From assembly GCA_030762175.1 (NCBI GenBank), contig CM060833.1, forward strand, positions 165,701,001 through 165,765,000: a stretch of DNA of 64,000 nt, in the 5' to 3' direction. Origin of the DNA: Metallyticus violacea. Lineage: Eukaryota > Arthropoda > Insecta > Mantodea > Metallyticidae. Positions within the stretch are counted from its first letter, which is position 1; every line of letters begins with the position of its first letter. Positions 45,801 to 50,300 of this stretch are shown here, in pieces. The notes under the pieces were generated by a model. That model was not told where the DNA came from and made no database searches. It saw only the letters and a program-made list of their open reading frames with translations. The translations under genes were made by a program, and so were the position numbers.

Positions 45801-48614
45801 AATTTTCAGATTAAAAAATAGAGAAAACCTAATGAATTTTGATTTGCCTCCTATGGATGAGCTCAGCAACTTCGTACTTCAACCAACAGAGGCTACCATA
45901 GGAACATCTGGTTGTCCAGCCATCGTTTCGAGAAATGGCGGTTCAGTCAGCAACTAAAGAAGGGAGAGATTCTCCCGAAACGCATCTTACTTTTACGTAA
46001 GTAAGTGGAGTTTAGTGTAAAAACTGAATGCCTAAGTTTAGGTTATATTACCACTCCATTGTCAACAGCATCGTAAGTACAATATTTATATAAAAGGTTA
46101 TAATATCTGTGATTTTTCAAATGGACTGGAGCATTTTTATAATCTCCAGGAATATATAAAAACAATTGTTCAGAATGTAACAAAGTATATATTGGATATA
46201 CTTATAATATATAGATAAATCAGCAGTAGCACATCACTTTTGGAGAGGTAATCGTGATTTAGAAATGGGAGTGAAAATATTGAAATTCGTAGATCGGCCC
46301 ATGGAGCTGGGAATGTGGGAAAAAATTTATATAAAAAGATATGAGGATAAGGTTATGGACTTTAAGATCCCAACAGAAGACAAATTAATCCAGAAGTTCA
46401 TAAAATGTCCATGAGAGCTACCAGCTTTCTAGTTGTCCAGCCAACCAACAACGAATCCGACAGTCGACTCGCAACTGAGGATGCAGGAAAAAGCCAGCAA
46501 AACTAGTTTTTTTATAATTCAACAGTAAGTGGAGCATAAGAGTATTAAATTTTATACATAGATCTTATTATGATATTTAAAATTGTATGTTGATATAAAG
46601 AGAAAATAAATTCAAATTCAAACTAGTAATGAAACTGGTTGAATATTTTTGAGGATTTGAGTAATGCTTAAACAAAAAAAAATAAATAAATAAAAACACT
46701 GTAAAGCTTAAATAATTGCAAACCTAAAAAATATGCATAGTTAAAACAAAATCACTTTACATATGGCCATCATTGTGATAAACCTCCACCATGTGCCACT
46801 GTGCTACCAGAAACATCAATTTAATTCCATAACAATTTATTTCACGTAATCACAAATGCATTGCTTAGTTCGGTTAAACAGCAAATCCAAACAACATTTC
46901 AATATGATGGCTAATGGCAATTAGAAGATGTAGTGTGTCCATGAGTTTCATCACATCAGTTCATTACTATTTTCCAATGGGTTTTGTATCATTATATTGC
47001 TTATGTAAGATATGCCACACTGTTGGTTGGTATGTCGAGTTTGCTGCTACCTCTTTCTGTTGACTTCCAATTTCACTTCTGTTAAGGAAGGATGATCAGA
47101 TTTTTCTCTTGTACAATCACACTTGTCTCTTGAAACTGAACATATCACCTGCAAATGGAATTGTTGTAGTGCAGATACTTTTAAATGTCCTGGAAATGTT
47201 GCTGACAATGAATTAAATTTTTTTTAAATAAAATTTAAGGTTGCAAAATGCCTTCTCATGTCATCTGATGGTCACATTTGCAGCAACTGGACAGCAGTCA
47301 TGACAAAACATAATTTTGAGAGTTACTGTATCAACTGGCATATTTTTAAATTTTATATTTTTGATATATTATTTCCAAAATATTACTGAAATACTTTCAA
47401 TAGTTTTGAATAGTCCTGTATAGATATACAGATTGGAATTGAATTCTCATAAAATTCTTCCTAATCAAAAAATTTGCCCCAGATAGTGAGAAGAGACATC
47501 TTTTGTTTCTTAGCATGTTAAATAAAATACTATAATAATTAAAGCAATATGGTTTTCTATCTTATCTTTTTTTAAAATAACTTTTGTTTATAATTGAAAT
47601 GTAACATCATTAAAGCCTGTGAAATTCTGAACAAAATATTCTTTTTAGATAAAAGAATCATGCCTTTGCTCAGGAAACTTAGGATTTTTAACCCTGCACA
47701 TACGTGAATGAATTTTTTGTTTTAGATTTCTGACTAATTTTCTTAAAGCACTATTAAGTTTTGTTGATATTATTTACAAATATATTTCATATTTGAATTT
47801 ATTATTACTGTAGTTTGCGCTTATGAAATTTAAATTTTTTTACGTACATTTAAACCTTCTATATCTTAAAATAAAACTAAACAATAAATGCAAATGAAAT
47901 ACATCAATTTATGTTAAGAGATAATTAACAAAACCATACAGTAAAAATAAAGATGAATGAAACCTTACAGTACTCTTTAGAGCACAAAAGGTTTTCCTAG
48001 CAATCAGATGAACATTTTAGTACTGGAATCTGTTTTGTCAGTTACGTTACGCAAATTAAATACAGATACTAATCATTTAATGCATTGTATATAATGATAT
48101 TCTTGGAATTTACTAAATTAACTTCCAGGTGAGCACATCATCTGAGCATTGTCTGTGTTTAGCCAAGTTCATCAGAAGAGCTGTGGTCCTTGAGCACCAT
48201 ACTTTGCTAAATAATGGCAGTATGTATATGCGTACACATACATGAAAAATAAAAACAATCGGTTAGAATAATAATCAGAATACCTCTTATCACAGTAGAA
48301 GTGTACAGAAATGTCTTTCTTATTTGCACATGTTTTTGTAAAAAAATATCGTGCTTTATGCTTTGCCTAATGCATTTTAAGTACTGTTTTTACTACAGTG
48401 AATAGACAGTAGTTGTGTGTTGCAGGTGGCCAAATATCCACACATTGAGGACTATCGGAGAGCAGTGCAGGAGTTGGATGAAAAAGAATATGTGAGTCTG
48501 CTGCTGGTGATGTGTGAAGTGAGAAATCGTTACTGCACACTGCATGATATTGTGATCAAAAACCTGGAGAAGCTGAAAAAACCACGTACTTCCAATGCTG
48601 AAGCCCTCTACTAG
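5222..48614 (+). CDS. PSME3: proteasome activator complex subunit 3 (PA28-gamma / REG-gamma), whole gene, six coding exons
   Basis: Joined exons 5222-5245, 19861-19893, 36396-36541, 41082-41262, 44466-44636 and 48426-48614 encode 247 residues (human 254). The product should form the nuclear ring activator that caps the 20S proteasome and drives ubiquitin-independent protein turnover. Visible family marks: IPVPDPVVVNSH at residues 57-69; TGTKVMALPNG in exon 4; the activation loop EDGNNFGVSIQE from residue 141, with N144 matching human N151; SRAKVVSK ending at 185, with K181 matching human K188; and a C-terminal EALY that would reach the 20S alpha-ring pockets. All five introns have GT/AG borders, and phase is kept at every joint. 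The basic nuclear-signal spot (KKRR in human) reads KKWK at 78-81. The two first exons code only 8 and 11 residues. No frameshift or stop is seen, so this is a live gene. Orthology rests on full-length similarity in order. Confidence 0.96.
5246..7740. other. PSME3 intron 1, first part: no recognised element
   Basis: Low-GC intron sequence without open frames of interest, repeats shared with the rest of the window, or clear transposon remnants. Confidence 0.5.
7741..7860 (+). mobile_element. tRNA-like SINE head (weak)
   Basis: TAGCACAATTGGTAGAATAT near 7748 fits an A box of a tRNA-derived SINE. A degraded B box (GGTATTTGATTTC) follows near 7791. No family copy was found elsewhere in the window. 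Confidence 0.4.
7861..8814. other. intron 1: nothing recognised
   Basis: AT-rich intron sequence; short open frames here have no recognisable motif. Confidence 0.5.
8815..8917. repeat. (CTT)n microsatellite followed by (CCCCCT)n
   Basis: About 28 CTT triplets to 8898, then three CCCCCT units. On the sense strand this is a long polypyrimidine stretch inside intron 1. Confidence 0.97.
9012..9273 (-). mobile_element. SINE family 1, inverted copy
   Basis: The forward strand shows the reverse of the family: ACATCTCAAGCCATCAGCAT, CTTTCAGACTTGAGGTTC, the GAAGGAAGC block and the tRNA-like head at the right end (GGCAAGTATGGTTGCTACCA). Confidence 0.8.
9485..9559 (+). mobile_element. SINE family 2, 3' end with poly(A)
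   Basis: CCGTCCACCGCCTGTGGTGC, AAACGGGCGTTAAACACT and then a 19-A tail (9541-9559). The intact tail suggests a young but 5'-truncated copy. Confidence 0.75.
9560..11946. other. intron 1: AT-rich, with AAT/ATT microsatellites
   Basis: Contains short (AAT)n/(ATT)n runs at about 10050-10077 and 10491-10526. No gene or transposon fragment was recognised. Confidence 0.5.
11947..12940 (+). pseudogene. decayed transposon protein, 5' half (DUF7869-like, unverified name)
   Basis: An ATG at 11947 opens MESSDEHITVCQSRQKKRSK. Later, in several frames, come AVKLLHKKKAEVFYEQKHEA (about 12720-12780), MKSLPLSILAQ, ISTNDIYFKQ and LSFYMF (about 12840-12890) and TIARK with ADEVASM (12910-12950). This series is known to me from a repetitive insect protein family with an N-D-V-Y-Y-R-R-Q-L-S-F block, possibly catalogued as DUF7869; the name needs checking. 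Stops and frameshifts show it is dead. It is cut inside the EVASM codons by the PLE dimer at 12953-13881 and resumes at 13894. Confidence 0.55.
13087..13121 (-). ncRNA. hammerhead-like motif, dimer A left end
   Basis: On the minus strand: TTGAAGA (13121-13115; C3 changed to T), an 18-nt stem-II region, GAAA (13096-13093), CTGG and TC. This is the inverted partner of the motif at 13782-13816. Confidence 0.5.
13147..13385 (-). pseudogene. PLE dimer A, left arm: end of the PLE protein
   Basis: The minus strand encodes AVHFWKDNHDIKRDIKLLKA and then a W/E-K-I-x-I-H-K-H block, the segment that follows the GIY-YIG nuclease in PLE proteins (compare right arm AVAHHFWKYNHDIKREIK). The nuclease itself is missing: sequence equal to the start of the right arm joins directly to this downstream part. 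Confidence 0.75.
13393..13745 (+). pseudogene. PLE dimer A, right arm: GIY-YIG endonuclease domain
   Basis: Reads EKKSGIYKITCREYDK, then YFGKTKRNVGTRLKEHL and AVAHHFWKYNHDIK. This is the GIY-(10-12)-YIG nuclease core with the conserved Arg and the H-F-W/N-H-D tail typical of Penelope-like retroelements (YIG is YFG here). A stop at 13624-13626 is followed by ELDTWEKIYIHKH. The reverse transcriptase part is absent. Non-functional. Confidence 0.85.
13782..13816 (+). ncRNA. hammerhead-like motif, dimer A right end
   Basis: TTGAAGA (13782-13788), an 18-nt hairpin region with GAGA/TCTC pairing, GAAA (13807-13810), CCGG and TC (13815-13816). Stem III would be A-C/G-U with a CG loop. Stem I could pair GG(T) before the core with CC(A) after TC. 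C3 of the core is T, so activity is doubtful. Confidence 0.5.
13894..14460 (+). pseudogene. decayed transposon protein, 3' half (continues 11947-12940)
   Basis: Just right of the PLE dimer the reading resumes as LLNFCFHHLQPSV and then FCNSCHNQNKNYTIIHLI, matching the family block F-C-D-S-C-x-x-Q-N-K-N-Y-T. KATFPIRGHSYM-like residues follow near 14040 in another frame, and KAKCDELKRFC near 14410. The Asp of the D-S-C motif is Asn. Removing the insertion and one copy of its target duplication makes the two halves contiguous. Confidence 0.55.
14598..14840. repeat. tandem duplication, 127-bp period
   Basis: Two adjacent copies (14598-14724 and 14725-about 14840) share GTCAATTCTGA, GACAATAGAAGAAAACT, TGTGACCAACCATTG and TTTCTTTCATTGTGTGTGT with scattered differences. 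Confidence 0.9.
14841..16027. other. intron 1: one LINE-like tail, otherwise nothing recognised
   Basis: AT-rich. The only recognised piece is the short tail at 15630-15685. A 62-codon frame at 15827 has no known motif. Confidence 0.5.
15630..15685 (+). mobile_element. LINE-like 3' tail (short copy)
   Basis: GAAGGCCTTAGCTCTGCCA-type sequence followed by an AATAAATACATAAA tail. The same tail occurs inverted at 30885-30925, which marks a repeat family whose body is truncated here. Confidence 0.5.
16028..16180 (+). mobile_element. tRNA-like SINE remnant
   Basis: GTGGCTCAGATGATAGTAAAG near 16038 is A-box-like, and TCGATCATCAATC near 16078 is a degraded B box. The following body mentions nothing coding and has no second copy here. 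Confidence 0.4.
16736..17910 (+). mobile_element. mariner relic 1 (intron 1)
   Basis: Starts near AAGGTCACTAGATAAGTTTT, a mariner-end-like sequence. In broken frames it then gives MKVKRARNAGKKMFATLFS (17411-17470), YQHNAFAHTAKTTLIFL (about 17608-17655; D of H-D-N lost) and YPPYSSRLADFFLF (about 17678-17725), matching the second and third catalytic blocks of the DD34D mariner transposase. Many stops: dead. Confidence 0.7.
17911..19139. other. intron 1: nothing recognised
   Basis: AT-rich. An 89-codon minus-strand frame at 18853-19122 has no motif I can identify and looks like decayed repeat or chance. Confidence 0.4.
19140..19422 (-). mobile_element. SINE family 1, inverted copy
   Basis: Reverse of the family with GGACGCTCTTTAATATCTCA at the left, CTTTCAGGCTTGAGGTTCTT, CATTCCGAAGGAAG and the tRNA-like head CAAGTATGGTTACAACTACA at the right. 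It lies 440 bp upstream of PSME3 exon 2. Confidence 0.85.
19861..19893 (+). CDS. PSME3: PSME3 coding exon 2, a 33-nt micro-exon (residues 9-19)
   Basis: Acceptor TTCTTCTGTTGCAG ends at 19860 and donor GTAAGT starts at 19894. The 11 codons read VQEYKDSLKSK, matching the start of the first helix of insect PA28-gamma. Phase 0 on both sides, flanked by introns of 14.6 and 16.5 kb. Confidence 0.9.
20290..20840 (-). mobile_element. mariner relic 2 (intron 2)
   Basis: The minus strand gives, in changing frames, MEESWIHCSDPENKMQSKEW (about 20725-20665; first catalytic block, D of D-E-T-W lost), PKKFRLHPSASKIMLSVFWN and, further on, GNFQLFPKLKENLQGKKFSS (20430-20365; region after the third catalytic Asp). 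Order and spacing are those of mariner transposase. Confidence 0.75.
20841..22200. other. intron 2: nothing recognised
   Basis: AT-rich, without recognisable coding fragments apart from frames that show no motif. Confidence 0.45.
22200..22690 (+). mobile_element. mariner relic 3 (intron 2)
   Basis: Reads GQRICLLHENARVHIAAVAK (about 22430-22490; H-D-N block with D to E), then, after stops, LFPKLNLLLRTRFTNDNELK (about 22570-22630). These are the C-terminal parts of a mariner transposase. No inverted repeat ends were found. Confidence 0.7.
22801..23420. mobile_element. non-coding element with ~140-bp terminal inverted repeats
   Basis: The left arm 22801-22940 and right arm 23284-23420 are inverted copies. 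Shared blocks include TAACAAAAATACT, GGACAAACTT, a CTTGGTTTGTGAGTTA-like stretch and TTATTATTGAAAGATAAC. The middle (22941-23283) has no open frame of note. The structure fits a foldback/MITE-like DNA transposon with long inverted repeats. Its family and target-site duplication were not determined. Confidence 0.75.
23421..24831. other. intron 2: nothing recognised
   Basis: Strongly AT-rich. One minus-strand frame at 24078-24281 has no motif. Confidence 0.5.
24947..24980 (-). ncRNA. hammerhead-like motif, dimer B left end
   Basis: Minus strand: CTGATGA (24980-24974), a 17-nt stem-II region with AAGGC/GCCTT around an AACC loop, GAAA (24956-24953), AATG and TC. G before the core can pair with C after TC (stem I), and the next pair is T-A. 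Confidence 0.6.
24955..25948 (-). pseudogene. PLE dimer B, left copy: RT end + GIY-YIG
   Basis: The minus strand starts at the RT active site WYRYVDDVFAIVNEK (about 25948-25904) and runs through MELENNTILPFLDIKIIKN, DTHTDNYTKNNSLNPIQH and the GIY-YIG region to a stop at 24955-24957. It carries frameshifts and a stop after LEYQKS (about 25611). It is 5'-truncated exactly at the YVDD motif, so it cannot code for a full enzyme. Confidence 0.88.
25961..27025 (+). pseudogene. PLE dimer B, right copy: RT end + GIY-YIG
   Basis: Begins in the RT domain (FLADIYMSF in one frame), continues one frame over with NKINEAFPYIYKCWYCYVDD (catalytic YVDD at 26043-26054), then FLDIKIIKNGNILEFGIFRK, a basic linker (EKFKKKKRIKD) and the nuclease core PGIYEIACKDCNMKYIGKTE (about 26640-26700). 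A frameshift near 26710 is followed by KEHMRHVKYKHMEKSAVADH and the W-E-N-I-F block, ending with TGA at 27023-27025. Only two visible frame breaks; lacks the RT N-terminal half. Penelope-like retroelement, canonical GIY-YIG class. Confidence 0.9.
27000..27033 (+). ncRNA. hammerhead-like motif, dimer B right end
   Basis: CTGATGA (27000-27006), 17-nt stem-II region (AAGGC with GCATT, one mismatch against the left copy), GAAA (27024-27027), AATG and TC (27032-27033). It overlaps the last codons of the PLE reading frame. Confidence 0.55.
27107..27551. other. intron 2: nothing recognised
   Basis: AT-rich with no recognised element between PLE dimer B and the next SINE. Confidence 0.5.
27552..27811 (+). 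mobile_element. SINE family 1, full-length copy
   Basis: A-box-like TTTGGTGGTAACC near 27560 and B box GGGTTCAAACC (27600-27610), then the family body (GGCATAAAAATCCAAGTATG, TCAAGCCTAAGAAGAG) and an A-rich AAATAAA end. The best-preserved Pol III head among the copies in this window. Confidence 0.85.
27812..29479. other. intron 2: nothing recognised
   Basis: AT-rich; the few frames of 60-70 codons show no motif. Confidence 0.45.
29480..29930 (-). mobile_element. mariner relic 4 (intron 2)
   Basis: The minus strand reads KLWATKNWQLHHDNTPVHEA (about 29655-29595; second catalytic Asp in HHDN) followed by SLIQDFLAKHSTN and CDFWLFSSIKK (third-Asp region CDFWLF). Upstream, in other frames, it is strongly degraded. 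Mariner DD34D transposase fragment. Confidence 0.8.
29931..30880. other. intron 2: nothing recognised; small direct repeat
   Basis: AT-rich. GTACACACCTCACATT is repeated in tandem at about 30099-30130. Otherwise no features. Confidence 0.45.
30882..31560 (-). mobile_element. LINE-like element, 3' end (probable)
   Basis: Read on the minus strand, the right-to-left sequence ends with GGCCTTAGCTCTGCCAGAAT and then an AAATAAATCAATAAATA tail at 30885-30900, the same tail as at 15630-15685. The body has no recognised coding motif; the 104-codon minus frame here is hydrophobic low-complexity. The upstream boundary is uncertain. Confidence 0.45.
31561..35679. other. intron 2: long stretch with only a CT microsatellite
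   Basis: About 4 kb of strongly AT-rich intron without recognised coding fragments or shared repeats, apart from a CTC/CT run at 33801-33850. Confidence 0.5.
33801..33850. repeat. (CTC)n/(CT)n microsatellite
   Basis: Five CTC-type units followed by about 17 CT units. Confidence 0.95.
35680..35904 (-). mobile_element. SINE family 1, truncated copy with 13-bp target-site duplication
   Basis: The direct repeat CCAGACAATAGTG at 35680-35692 and 35892-35904 flanks an inverted SINE copy (35693-35891). The SINE lacks its tRNA-like head: it stops at the AGGATTTTTAC block. This is what incomplete target-primed reverse transcription would leave. Confidence 0.88.
35905..36395. other. intron 2 end
   Basis: No recognised element before the exon 3 acceptor. 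AT-rich. Confidence 0.5.
36396..36541 (+). CDS. PSME3: PSME3 coding exon 3 (residues 20-67 plus two bases)
   Basis: Acceptor TTTTCTTGCAG, donor GTATAT at 36542. It encodes AEDLILKGFPKKIVELN through IPVPDPVVVN, the first helix of the bundle and the conserved P-V-P-D-P turn. It ends with AG of a Ser codon completed by the first base of exon 4, which restores the conserved N-S-H. Confidence 0.95.
36741..36860 (+). mobile_element. tRNA-like SINE head (weak, intron 3)
   Basis: GATGCCATGGTTAAGAGCA near 36764 is A-box-like and GATCAAGGCC near 36817 could be a worn B box. No other copy is in the window. Confidence 0.3.
37418..37710 (-). mobile_element. Tc1/mariner-superfamily transposase C-terminus
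   Basis: The minus strand carries an open 94-codon frame with CSPDLTQLDFYLWGTLKDVV and then RRKPGTLAALQEEIEMACAA and the ending IDVDGGHFEQLL. This S-P-D-L-T-x-L-D-F-Y-L-W-G block is the third catalytic region of the Tc1/mariner subgroup often found beside DUF4817-type HTH domains in insects. Other parts of the protein were not found nearby. The upstream 37765-37900 region carries a related duplicated stretch (AGTCACATCT, TTTACAGAACATCATA twice). Confidence 0.8.
37760..37905. repeat. tandem duplication, about 100-bp period
   Basis: AGTCACATCT followed by TTTACAGAACATCATA occurs at about 37770-37800 and again at about 37868-37898. Confidence 0.6.
38380..38720 (+). mobile_element. Tc1/mariner-like fragment (weak)
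   Basis: KQHLLHDNAYICYLL near 38456-38500 resembles a second catalytic block (L-H-D-N-A), and PKRYVERDGKCFERS near 38665-38710 a transposase C-terminal end. The middle is unreadable. Confidence 0.35.
39179..39990 (+). mobile_element. mariner relic 5 (intron 3)
   Basis: An ATG at 39184 starts MDKTNMTDVYFKG. Then come LKVCELAYIAKIWIG (about 39410-39455; HTH region), LLTMGHKHNQMNILQECLDL (39513-39572), KQWVPTGESAPKKAKIVPSV and, in another frame, EYFLFPNLKKWLG (39855-39895). The first catalytic block between ECLDL...EFLQ and KQWV is deleted. Frames change and stops occur: dead. Confidence 0.75.
39991..41081. other. intron 3 end: poly-G run, hairpin, otherwise nothing recognised
   Basis: A G-run lies at 40046-40057 and a perfect hairpin at 40321-40350. 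Around 40735-40800 a GAGGTTTTCCTGAGCCTGGC stretch resembles the body of SINE family 2 and may be a worn copy. Confidence 0.4.
40321..40350. other. perfect 11-bp hairpin
   Basis: CTCTTATCAAG (40321-40331) and its exact reverse complement CTTGATAAGAG (40340-40350), separated by 8 bases. Confidence 0.9.
41082..41262 (+). CDS. PSME3: PSME3 coding exon 4 (residues 68-128)
   Basis: Acceptor TGCTGTTACAG ends at 41081, donor GTGAGT starts at 41263. It completes Ser68 and encodes the gamma-specific linker between helices 1 and 2 (basic spot KKWK at 78-81), then AVTGTKVMALPNG and the start of helix 2 (CDLVNIVKPHIRQLVDD). Confidence 0.95.
41905..42660 (+). mobile_element. mariner relic 6 (intron 4)
   Basis: ITDDKVDHADTLFHENGCIS, then KFDVCIGSAYILIEVLKYYK and CVEWVLRML (42046-42225), matches the second helix-turn-helix and W-V-P-R-M-L region of mariner transposase. 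Farther on, HDNVHPHMAA (about 42556-42585) is the second catalytic block. The region between is scrambled. It is followed directly by relic 7. Confidence 0.75.
42757..43855 (+). mobile_element. mariner relic 7, nearly full length (intron 4)
   Basis: All major parts are seen in order: SVHQLEL-type start in one frame and FLQVEGNSGAENN, then YGANCMSEGVVHEW, FKEGQTDVHVEGEQGYRSVA, EDSIQRVDQVI (42820-43050); WIHTKIK with MDET before it (about 43270-43295; first Asp); HDNTKLHTAAVTQQLL (about 43540-43590; second Asp); YSPDLAPSDFHL (about 43625-43662; third Asp). This is the DD34D mariner layout. Several frameshifts inactivate it. Terminal inverted repeats were not identified. Confidence 0.88.
43856..44465. 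other. intron 4 end: nothing recognised
   Basis: AT-rich intron before the exon 5 acceptor. Confidence 0.5.
44466..44636 (+). CDS. PSME3: PSME3 coding exon 5, activation loop (residues 129-185)
   Basis: Acceptor TTGTTTCAG ends at 44465, donor GTAATC starts at 44637, 57 codons, phase 0. It holds MWISFMIPKIEDGNNFGVS, the activation loop that opens the 20S gate, and RAKVVSK, with the lysine matching human K188, which restricts peptidase specificity. Confidence 0.97.
44637..45296. other. intron 5 start: nothing recognised
   Basis: No recognised element before PLE dimer C. Confidence 0.5.
45363..45395 (-). ncRNA. hammerhead-like motif, dimer C left end
   Basis: Minus strand: CTGAAGA (45395-45389), a 16-nt stem-II hairpin (AGGAGA with TCTTCC), GAAA (45372-45369), TGCA, TC. 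Stem III would be A-T/A-U closed by a GC loop. AA before the core pairs with TT after TC. Confidence 0.58.
45550..45870 (+). pseudogene. PLE dimer C, GIY-YIG nuclease fragment
   Basis: KSGIFEIKCADCEQSYIGKT (about 45570-45630; GIF in place of GIY), then KEHFRNIRFKQVDKSALAAL. Frameshifted continuations correspond to the N-H-E-I-K and L-x-x-W-E-K-I-F blocks. Stops before and after show decay. No RT sequence is present. Confidence 0.8.
45954..45986 (+). ncRNA. hammerhead-like motif, dimer C right end
   Basis: CTAAAGA (45954-45960; G5 changed to A), perfect 6-bp stem II GGGAGA/TCTCCC with loop GAT, GAAA (45977-45980), CGCA, TC (45985-45986). The G5 change should abolish cleavage; the left copy keeps G. 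Confidence 0.5.
46138..46560 (+). mobile_element. PLE fragment D, GIY-YIG + 3' end (intron 5)
   Basis: GIYKNNCSECNKVYIGYT (about 46150-46205) is the nuclease core. Then come DKSAVAHHFWRGNRDLEMGV, MELGMWEKIYIKRYE and KVMDFKIPTEDKLIQKFIK. Only part of the nuclease-to-end portion remains (about 60 bp after YIGYT are missing). It lies 30 bp from dimer C but belongs to another subfamily, by its 3' end. Confidence 0.82.
46475..46502 (+). ncRNA. hammerhead-like motif remnant, PLE D
   Basis: CTGAGGA (46475-46481), 17 nt, then AAAA where GAAA is expected (46499-46502). The last G is lost and stem II pairing is poor, so only a remnant. Confidence 0.35.
46561..48425. other. intron 5 end: nothing recognised
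   Basis: AT-rich intron up to the exon 6 acceptor. Confidence 0.5.
48426..48614 (+). CDS. PSME3: PSME3 coding exon 6 with stop (residues 186-247)
   Basis: Acceptor GTGTGTTGCAG ends at 48425, stop TAG at 48612-48614. It encodes VAKYPHIEDYRRAV, DEKEYVSLLLV and the last helix KNLEKLKKPRTSNAEALY, very close to other animal PA28-gamma C-termini. Confidence 0.97.
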   Translation: MAKYPHIEDYRRAVQELDEKEYVSLLLVMCEVRNRYCTLHDIVIKNLEKLKKPRTSNAEALY

Positions 48615-50300
48615 ACATTGCCCCAACTTTTAACATGGTAGGGCCTACCATTTCGTCTAATTATACTACTCCAAATCTTGGAACTTTAAAAAGGAAAAAA
48701 GTGATTTTTATACAAAAAGACATTAAAGTAATAATGATTTGATATTATAACTGATTTAGATAATCATTATGTTTGATGCAACTCAGTTGGCAATGATGAT
48801 GACTAGAAATCACAACATACAATTCTTGAGAATTAAATTGTTGTTGCTTTTGCATTTTTTTTTTTTTTTTAGAGAAAAGGGCATTTCAAGGTTAGAAAGA
48901 AATTTCTTTAAGTGTAATGTATGGATGAAACTGCACTACTTGGAGTGAGAGACACCAGCTGTATTAGCAGTTAAGAACAAATGTGTTTTAATGAACATAA
49001 GCACTGCTGTATGTAAATTGAAACAAATGCCAGTACTCTAGTTTGAAATTGTAACTAAAACTTTCATTTTATGCATTAAAATTCATTCACTTTGATCTGA
49101 TACAAGAGGTATTTAATATATTTTATACCTCTAAGAAGAAAAATTTCAATATATAACTGTGATACTATGGTATGTTAATTTTCAGTGTAACCATACCTCA
49201 AGACAAATATTTGGTTATGCTATTATGCTGAAAAGAATTAATTTTGGGAGTGAATGTTTAGAAATACTAAGTTTCAACTGTGAGAGTAAAAGATAAATAG
49301 GGCCATTTTTGAAACTTTTGAGTTTCTTCAGAGCCATGGTAATGGAAGCCAGCCTCCTTGAATGATATGCTGAAATCAGTATTAAAGGAAGAGAAGCAAA
49401 ATTAGGAAAAGAAGAAACTTTTGTGACAAACTTATATTTTATGATTTGGTAGAATTCATATTTAGAATTTGTGGGGTATTGGATACTATTTGTTTTCTGT
49501 TCTATTAATTCTGATTGATGAATTTATTTTCATTTAGTGTTTCTAGTGGGGTTACCTAATTTCTTGCTCTAAACTGCAATTCTTTCCTTATCATCATTTT
49601 TCATATCTGCTGTATACTGATAAGCAAGCTGTGGATACAGATTTTTCTTGGAGAATTTTAATCACATGTGGAATCTGCAGTACATTAAATTTGAATATCT
49701 TGAGAACTTAATTTGCATTGTAAAGTATAAGGGAAATGGAACTGTTATTTAGGTGGTTGCAAATAGCCCATACCAATAAACATAAAAAGCATGAAAATGT
49801 TATTTTTACTGATGCATTTTATTTTAATTAATAATAAAGCATGTTACCTTTACTAAAGTTAATTGAAAGAACCTTTAGTGAATGCAATTCAGTGAGCAGA
49901 TGTTTTAGTTGCTTTCTTCACTGCTTCACTTCCAGAATTTTATTAGAATTATATAAGGAGAAGGCTATGGAAAATTAGAGTAGCTTTAAGTGGCTTTAAG
50001 TCACTTGATGGTATTTACAATTAAAGTAGGAAGAAAGGTGAAATAAATGATTTCTTAAAAATGATAACAAACAGTAATCACTTACATGGAGATAAAGGAA
50101 TGATCCAGACGTCATTGATTTAATGATTTTCACTTTTATTTATATTTAGCCGTTTAGTTACTAATGAAACTCAGCAGTTTTGTAACTTGCAATTTTTTTG
50201 TGTACATGCCATAATTTTTCCTTCAGATTATCAAAAGCAGTTGTCTAGTCAGCTGTGCCTGAAAGATACAAAATTTATGTATAATAAAGAAATGGAATGA
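48615..50300 (+). other. PSME3 3' UTR region with candidate poly(A) signals
   Basis: The 3' UTR must start at 48615; its end cannot be fixed by sequence alone. Candidate signals: ATTAAA at 48722-48727 and 49075-49080; AATAAA at 49775-49780, 49833-49838, 50042-50047 and 50283-50288. Confidence 0.45.

Larger units (their letters stand above)
45297..46107. mobile_element. PLE inverted dimer C (intron 5)
   Basis: The left copy (minus, about 45309-45516) and right copy (plus, about 45831-46091 for the paired part) are inverted 3' ends. The right copy also carries the GIY-YIG region (45550-45830), missing from the left. At the joint is a perfect 11-bp inverted repeat (45517-45527/45539-45549). Likely worn target-site duplication: AAAAGTTATAATC at 45297 and AAAAGGTTATAATATC at 46092. 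The right 3' end matches the 3' end of the PLE at 60.8-62.2 kb (TTACCACTCCATT), so they share a subfamily. Confidence 0.82.

Noticed and set aside
48145..48185. TCATCAG (reverse CTGATGA) near 48171 as a hammerhead
   Set aside because: The following region has TAAAC in place of GAAA and no stem II.
48393..48626. 77-codon minus-strand frame
   Set aside because: Shadow of PSME3 exon 6.
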